Shown piece by piece: positions 1 through 4,071 of a stretch of DNA of 6,952 nucleotides. A model generated the notes under the pieces. That model ran no database searches, had not been told where the DNA came from, and saw nothing but the letters and a program-made list of their open reading frames with translations. The stretch spans positions 1-6,952 of the forward strand of contig RFJF01000706.1 of assembly GCA_003695455.1 (NCBI GenBank), read 5' to 3'. The stretch is from Chloroflexota bacterium (lineage in GTDB: Bacteria; Chloroflexota; Anaerolineae; 4572-78; J111). Every line of letters starts with the position of its first letter. The stretch's first letter is position 1. Both the position numbers and the translations under genes were made by a program.

Positions 1-1
1 C

Positions 2-394
2 TCGCACGCGGCGCAAATGCAAGGCCCAGAACCGTTTGCCCGCTTTCGGCTGGGGGTGTACCGGGCCTACCACGATGACGAGCTGGACACCTCTGATTTT
101 GGCGTGCTGCTGACCATTGCCCGCAAAGCCGGGCTGGACCTGAACCATTTGCAGGCCCACTGGAAATCGGCGGCGGGGCGCGAGCGCCTGCAAGCTGACC
201 ACCAGAGCGGCCTGCGGGCCGGCGCATTTGGCGTACCCACCGTGATTGTCAATGATTGCGAAGCCACCTATCTTCGGCTGGCCTACTACCCGGACAACCC
301 GCAGGAACGGCAGGAGTTTTTTGATGAACTGCTGCACGCGCTCACCCACCGCGATTATTTGCAGGAATTTAAGCGGGCCGGCGCAGCACAATAG
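2..394 (+). CDS. DsbA-family thioredoxin-fold oxidoreductase, C-terminal part (5' end outside window)
   Basis: The reading frame is open to the left edge (codons for S-H-A-A-Q precede the first in-window ATG at 17), so this is the 3' end of a longer gene and that ATG is probably internal. Numbering from that Met, residues 1-60 are helical and match the all-alpha insertion of DsbA/FrnE-type proteins (a QGPEPFARF...YRAYHDD pattern). Residues 68-78 (RAGAFGVPTVI) hold the Gly-Val-Pro-Thr loop, in which Pro74 is the expected cis-proline next to the active site. A final helix ends in YLQEFKRAG. The CxxC or equivalent N-terminal active site would lie upstream and cannot be checked, so whether this is a dithiol oxidoreductase, an isomerase of the HCCA type or a redox-inactive relative stays open. 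Family assignment is fairly sure; the substrate is unknown. The gene ends at TAG, 142 bases before rmlB, with an apparent promoter between, so the two are probably separately transcribed. Confidence 0.72.
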   Translation, partial: SHAAQMQGPEPFARFRLGVYRAYHDDELDTSDFGVLLTIARKAGLDLNHLQAHWKSAAGRERLQADHQSGLRAGAFGVPTVIVNDCEATYLRLAYYPDNPQERQEFFDELLHALTHRDYLQEFKRAGAAQ

Positions 395-407
395 GCTGTC
401 TGGCTGA

Positions 408-435
408 TTGACGAATGGGCCGGTTGGTTTATGAT
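408..435 (+). promoter_or_regulatory. Putative sigma70-type promoter for rmlB
   Basis: A -35 box TTGACG (408-413) and a -10 box TATGAT (430-435) are separated by 16 bases. Each differs from the bacterial consensus at a single position. It lies just past the stop of the DsbA-like gene. Transcription would start near 442, giving rmlB a leader of about 95 nt that includes a strong hairpin. This is a sequence match only; no start site is measured. Confidence 0.5.
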
Positions 436-442
436 AGATATG

Positions 443-481
443 GTGCGCTGATGCCGGGCGGCAAATAACCGCCCGGCGCAC
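443..481 (+). promoter_or_regulatory. Bulged stem-loop in the rmlB leader
   Basis: There is a perfect 9-bp GC stem, GCCGGGCGG (453-461) with CCGCCCGGC (469-477), around a 7-nt loop CAAATAA. It can be extended by a 4-bp outer stem, GTGC (443-446) with GCAC (478-481), leaving a 6-nt one-sided bulge. No T-run follows (the next bases are TTATCC), so it does not look like a standard intrinsic terminator for the upstream gene. If the promoter at 408-435 is real, the hairpin sits near the 5' end of the rmlB transcript, where it could stabilise the mRNA or act as a regulatory element. The structure is directly visible; the role is inferred. Confidence 0.5.
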
Positions 482-521
482 TTATCCAACCCAAATAATT
501 TAATCAGATAACTTATGCAGT

Positions 522-526
522 GGAGG
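522..526 (+). promoter_or_regulatory. Shine-Dalgarno site of rmlB
   Basis: GGAGG lies 10 bases before the ATG at 537, a strong match to the 16S rRNA tail, though at slightly long spacing. It fixes this ATG as the start. The site is flanked on both sides by the 9-base direct repeat TAACTTATG (509-517 and 531-539), the second copy of which contains the start codon. Confidence 0.75.
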
Positions 527-536
527 ACTGTAACTT

Positions 537-1559
537 ATGAAAAATCTGCTTGTAACGGGCGGGGCCGGTTTTATCGGTTCAAATTTTGTCCACATGATGC
601 TGGAGCGCTACAACGACATCAACGTGGTGGTATTTGACAAACTGACATACGCCGGCAACCCGGACAACCTGCTGCCGGTGGAAAACAATCCGCACTACCA
701 CTTTGTGCAGGGCGATATTTGCGACGCCGAAGCAGTGGACGCGGCCATGCAGCAGCACAACATTGATACAATTGTCAACTTTGCTGCCGAAACGCACGTA
801 GACCGCAGTTTGATGGAGCCGGGCGGCTTTATTCAAACCGATGTGTACGGCACGTTTGTGCTGCTGGAAGCCGCCAAAAAATATCAGATTGAACGGTACC
901 ACCAAATCAGCACCGACGAAGTGTACGGCGCAGTGCTCACCGGGCGCTCGGTAGAAACAGACCGGCTGCACACCCGCAGCCCCTATTCGGCGGCCAAAGC
1001 CGGCGCTGATTTGATGTGTCTGGCCTACTACACCAGCTTTGACTTGCCGGTAACCATCACCCGGGGCAGCAACAACATTGGCCCCTACCAGTACCCCGAA
1101 AAGGTGGTACCGGTGTTTGTGACCAATGCCATTGACAACAAGCCGCTGCCCCTGTACGGCGATGGCATGCAAATGCGCGATTACCAGTACGTGTTGGACC
1201 ACTGCGAAGGCATTGATATGGTGCTGCGCAAAGGTCAGCCCGGAGAAATTTACAATCTGGGCACCGGTGTTGAATCAACAAACATTGAGCTGGCGCACCT
1301 GATTTTAAAACTGCTTGGCAAACCCGAAAGCCTCATTCAGCCCATCACCGACCGGCCCGGTCATGACCGGCGTTACGCGCTGGATTGCAGCAAAATCAAA
1401 GCGCTGGGGTGGAACAGCAGCCACAATTTTGAGCAGGCGGTAGAAGCTACGGTAAAATGGTATGTAGATAACGAATGGTGGTGGCGCAAAATCAAAGACG
1501 GGCGGCACTATCAGGAATATTACCGGCGGCAGTACGCCGGCCGGGAAGTTACCCCGTAA
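537..1559 (+). CDS. rmlB: dTDP-glucose 4,6-dehydratase
   Basis: This cytoplasmic NAD-dependent enzyme converts dTDP-D-glucose to dTDP-4-keto-6-deoxy-D-glucose, the branch point to dTDP-L-rhamnose and other deoxysugars. At 340 residues it is full length for the family (extended SDR, Rossmann fold). Visible motifs are the dinucleotide loop TGGAGFIGS at residues 7-15, the ribose-binding Asp34 in FDKLTYAGN, NFAAETHVDRS at 81-91, the catalytic Thr126-Asp127-Glu128 in STDEVYG, the YxxxK pair Tyr150/Lys154, SNNIGPYQYPEK at 178-189, RDYQYVLDHCEGI at 214-226, and DRPGHDRRYALD at 272-283. The Asp-Glu pair after Thr126 separates true 4,6-dehydratases from UDP-galactose 4-epimerases. The start is supported by GGAGG 10 bases upstream, and it begins MKNLLVTGG as is usual. 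It stands alone here: no rmlA, rmlC or rmlD is adjacent, so those partners must be encoded elsewhere or the product feeds another deoxysugar. Symbol rfbB is a synonym. Confidence 0.95.
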   Translation: MKNLLVTGGAGFIGSNFVHMMLERYNDINVVVFDKLTYAGNPDNLLPVENNPHYHFVQGDICDAEAVDAAMQQHNIDTIVNFAAETHVDRSLMEPGGFIQTDVYGTFVLLEAAKKYQIERYHQISTDEVYGAVLTGRSVETDRLHTRSPYSAAKAGADLMCLAYYTSFDLPVTITRGSNNIGPYQYPEKVVPVFVTNAIDNKPLPLYGDGMQMRDYQYVLDHCEGIDMVLRKGQPGEIYNLGTGVESTNIELAHLILKLLGKPESLIQPITDRPGHDRRYALDCSKIKALGWNSSHNFEQAVEATVKWYVDNEWWWRKIKDGRHYQEYYRRQYAGREVTP

Positions 1560-1598
1560 TAAACCTGACCCGGACAAGCCGGAACCCAACAGGAAGTC

Positions 1599-1669
1599 GT
1601 TTACCGCAGAGACCGCTGAGAACGCAAAGAAATTCAAATTAATGAACTTTGCGTTCTTTGCGGTAAAAC
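1599..1669. repeat. Intergenic inverted repeat made of 9-base units
   Basis: The left arm is GTTT followed by three nonamers, ACCGCAGAG (1603-1611), ACCGCTGAG (1612-1620) and AACGCAAAG (1621-1629). An AT-rich 17-base spacer (1630-1646) follows. The right arm, read on the minus strand, is GTTTT, ACCGCAAAG (1664-1656) and AACGCAAAG (1655-1647). The inner nonamers pair perfectly and the outer ones nearly so, with one extra unit on the left as a bulge. The unequal unit number suggests a small repeat element expanding by slippage and sitting as a palindrome, rather than a terminator; the true terminator lies next to it. Similar ACCGCAGAG-type short repeats are, from memory, common in intergenic DNA of several environmental phyla. 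Confidence 0.65.
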
Positions 1670-1693
1670 TCCTTGCTCAGTGTACAAGGCACC

Positions 1694-1725
1694 AAAAAAC
1701 CCCGCGCACGCGGGGTTTTTGTTTT
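1694..1725. terminator. Bidirectional intrinsic terminator between convergent genes
   Basis: A CCCCGC/GCGGGG stem (1700-1705 with 1710-1715, loop GCAC) is preceded by six A (1694-1699) and followed by TTTTTGTTTT (1716-1725). The A and T tracts can extend the stem, and each gives a U-run to the transcript from its own strand. It lies 14 bases past the TAG of the minus-strand transglutaminase gene (stop at 1732-1730) and 140 bases past the rmlB stop, so it can end both transcripts. Confidence 0.9.
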
Positions 1726-1729
1726 GAGT

Positions 1730-4048
1730 CTAGTTTTTGAGCCAGCGCGGCAACCGGCGTCTGATTGCCCGTTTCAGCATTTCAGAGCGAAGCCGCGCCC
1801 ACGCCTGGTTTGAGACCTGCTGGCCGGCTGCCTCTGTACCGTTCCGGTTGCCAAAGGCATACGCCACGTAAGCATCGGTGATGGCGTTGATATCCGGGGC
1901 GTGTTCCGGCAACGACCGGCCAAGCGCGGCGGCGTGCTCAAATGGTGTTTGCCACGCCCGGTGGCCGATCCCCATCCAGCCGGCCAACCGAACCATGCGG
2001 CGGTAGAGCGTTGATACGGATTCATTGCGAACCGGTGCATTATTTTGCTGCCGCCACCACAAAACCCCACCGGCTGCCAACAGAACCACCACCAATCCCG
2101 CAACCAAAATACCACCGCCCAACACCGTACCGGGCAGGTTGATACGGGTTCCAAAAAACGGCAAAGCAAAACCAAATCCACCACCCCCCAGGGCTTCCTC
2201 ATCAATGGGGATGTTTTCCGGGCCGCCGCCGGGGTTATCAAGTTCTGGCCGGTCCGGCGGGTTGAACGCGCCAGAGGCAAAATTGGCGCCGCGCTCGTTG
2301 GCAGTGGGCCGGATGATGTTGGGCTGGGCCGCAGTGGGTTCAAATTCAATCCAGCCGTACCGGGGAAAGTACACCTCTACCCACGAGTGAGCATCGCGGT
2401 TGAGCACCTCAAACGCGCCCTTTTCGGCGTTGAACTGGCCCTGAGCAAAACCGGCGGCCAACCGCGCCGGAATTCCCAGCGAACGCAGCATCACAATCAT
2501 TGAAGAAGCGTAGTAATCGCAGTAGGCTTCTTTGAGTTCAAACAAAATGTAATCAACTTTATCCACCCCGGCCGGCGGGGCGTTGATTTTTTCATTGTAT
2601 TTGAGGTTGTTGCGCAGGTAGCGCTCAATGGCCTGCGCCCGGTCAAAGTTGTTATCGTACGGTTCTGTGATTTGGCGGGCCAAATCAACCGTGCGGCCGG
2701 TGGTAGAGGGCGGCAGGTTGAGGTAGCGGTCAACCACCCAGCGGGGATATTCGGTGCCGGCGGCGCGGAGTTGTTCTACCGTGGCCCGGCTGGCCAGCGA
2801 AACTACCTGGTAGCTTTCGCCCTGGTCAAGCAGCGCGTTGCTGCGCAGGTAGGTAATTTCCTCGGCCCACGGTTCGCCCTGGGCTGTCCAGCCCGGCACC
2901 AGCGATTGCGGAATCTGGTCGGCGGGCAGGGCATTAAACGTGGCCCGGGTAGAACGGCTAACAGCGATGGGATTGGACATGGCGTACAGCACGGTGGCGT
3001 TATCACGGTGCATAGTGATGGTTTGAGTCACGGGTTCACGCACATCGTACACAGGCACGGCCATTGGCGCATCGGGGCCAAAACTGGCTTTGTCTTCATC
3101 TCTGGAAAGCCAGCCGTCGCCGGTGTAATAATCATACACCACGGCCCGCCAGTAGCGGCCCACGCCGCTTACCTGCACATCCATCACCGGGTCATCGCTG
3201 AGGTGGCGCGGCCCGCCCAGCCGCAAAGAACCGCCGAACGAATCGTAGGTGGGGCGGTCCTGATAATTCAGGTCGGCAAACAGGCGGTTCCACTCCTCTT
3301 GCATATCGCGCCAGCGGCCCTGATATTCGTCCAGAAAATCCACAGTTTTGGCATCAACCACCGGCGGAGCCAACCAGGCAAAACCAATGACCAACAGCGA
3401 GAAAATCAGGCCATCGCGCATGAAATCAAAATTAATATCGGTGCGAAAGAAAACCCCTTCACGCCGCCAGCGGTTTTCCTGCTCAAACAGGGTGTACTGC
3501 ACAATCAGCAGCAGCCCCACAATCATATACAGCACCACCCAGAAAAAGATGTGTTCCTGGTACACAAAATTGATGAGCAGCACCACTCCACCCGGAACAA
3601 CGGCCGGCCACGGTTTTCCGGCGCGCAGCACAAACCAGATGGCAAGGTAGCCCATGCCCCACACAATCACGCCCATTTGCAAAATGAACATCAGGTTATC
3701 GTAACTGGTGCCGCCCTGCAGCGCGGTGAGGTACCAGTTGTACAGCCGCATTGAGAGGTTTTCCCACCGTTCCATCCAGGTGTAACTGGGCGGCAGCAAG
3801 CGGCTGGTTACCCAAAATGACCAGCCCACCCCAATGACAATGCTGAACAAATGCGCCACCAGCGCGGGCAGGGCGCTGCGAGCCAGCATAGTGCCCACCA
3901 GAATTACCCCCACCCCCACAAATGTGAGAATACCGATGCCGCGTGTCCAGCCGGTGGCGGTTACGCCCCACGTGCCCACCATCACCAGCAGCGCCGTGAG
4001 AATGATTACCGCCCTTCCTTTATCAAAATTAAACCGATTTTTTGTCAT
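1730..4048 (-). CDS. TgpA-like membrane transglutaminase-domain protein (DUF3488 / Transglut_core / DUF4129)
   Basis: This 772-residue membrane protein has the layout of the TgpA family. Seven predicted N-terminal helices lie near residues 13-32, 36-55, 60-80, 119-140, 146-163, 167-186 and 212-229. A large extracytoplasmic part (about 230-640) follows, then one helix (643-664) and a basic cytoplasmic DUF4129-like tail (about 678-757). The helix count and the positive-inside rule agree with an outside enzyme domain. The transglutaminase core is at about 450-575: Cys510 in EAYCDYYASS, LGIPARLAAGF at 524-534, His554 in NRDAHSWVEVYFP, and WIEFEPTA at 566-573. Cys510 is the only cysteine I find in the protein. 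Where many relatives have a catalytic Asp (DPT), this one has Glu570. The real activity (peptidase, amidase or crosslinking) cannot be told from sequence. An in-frame TAA at 4054-4052 lies just before the ATG, so the start cannot be further upstream; there is no clear Shine-Dalgarno. It follows the penicillin-binding protein gene by 23 bases, so co-transcription and a cell-wall role are likely. Confidence 0.88.
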   Translation of the reverse strand: MTKNRFNFDKGRAVIILTALLVMVGTWGVTATGWTRGIGILTFVGVGVILVGTMLARSALPALVAHLFSIVIGVGWSFWVTSRLLPPSYTWMERWENLSMRLYNWYLTALQGGTSYDNLMFILQMGVIVWGMGYLAIWFVLRAGKPWPAVVPGGVVLLINFVYQEHIFFWVVLYMIVGLLLIVQYTLFEQENRWRREGVFFRTDINFDFMRDGLIFSLLVIGFAWLAPPVVDAKTVDFLDEYQGRWRDMQEEWNRLFADLNYQDRPTYDSFGGSLRLGGPRHLSDDPVMDVQVSGVGRYWRAVVYDYYTGDGWLSRDEDKASFGPDAPMAVPVYDVREPVTQTITMHRDNATVLYAMSNPIAVSRSTRATFNALPADQIPQSLVPGWTAQGEPWAEEITYLRSNALLDQGESYQVVSLASRATVEQLRAAGTEYPRWVVDRYLNLPPSTTGRTVDLARQITEPYDNNFDRAQAIERYLRNNLKYNEKINAPPAGVDKVDYILFELKEAYCDYYASSMIVMLRSLGIPARLAAGFAQGQFNAEKGAFEVLNRDAHSWVEVYFPRYGWIEFEPTAAQPNIIRPTANERGANFASGAFNPPDRPELDNPGGGPENIPIDEEALGGGGFGFALPFFGTRINLPGTVLGGGILVAGLVVVLLAAGGVLWWRQQNNAPVRNESVSTLYRRMVRLAGWMGIGHRAWQTPFEHAAALGRSLPEHAPDINAITDAYVAYAFGNRNGTEAAGQQVSNQAWARLRSEMLKRAIRRRLPRWLKN

Positions 4049-4068
4049 TTGTTATTTGCCATTTGCAT
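4041..4068. repeat. Degenerate heptamer tandem repeat at the stop/start junction
   Basis: On the plus strand four 7-base units follow each other: TTTGTCA (4041-4047), TTTGTTA (4048-4054), TTTGCCA (4055-4061) and TTTGCAT (4062-4068). They fill almost all of the gap between the two minus-strand genes and run into the first codons of the transglutaminase gene, whose ATG (4048-4046) is made by the repeat. Read on the minus strand, another repeat-derived ATG (4062-4060) opens a five-codon frame whose TGA (4047-4045) overlaps that start as ATGA. No Shine-Dalgarno-like purine run is present, so coupling from such a mini-frame is possible but unproven. Confidence 0.6.
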
Positions 4069-4071
4069 TTA

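Noticed and set aside
443..481. Intrinsic terminator of the DsbA-like gene
   Set aside because: The stem is strong but is followed by TTATCCAACC rather than a T-run, so it is recorded as a leader hairpin instead.
579..1202. 207-codon minus-strand frame
   Set aside because: It is antisense to rmlB across its catalytic region and has no recognisable domain.
2045..2503. 152-codon plus-strand frame
   Set aside because: It is antisense to the C-terminal third of the transglutaminase-domain protein, overlaps other shadow frames, and has no motif or start signal.
2672..3754. 360-codon open frame on the plus strand
   Set aside because: It is antisense to the transglutaminase-domain gene, has a His/Gly/Ala-rich composition without a fold or motif, and no ribosome-binding site supports it.
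4041..4068. CRISPR-like or phage attachment repeat
   Set aside because: The units are only 7 bases, directly abutting and degenerate, with no spacers, integrase or cas gene nearby.
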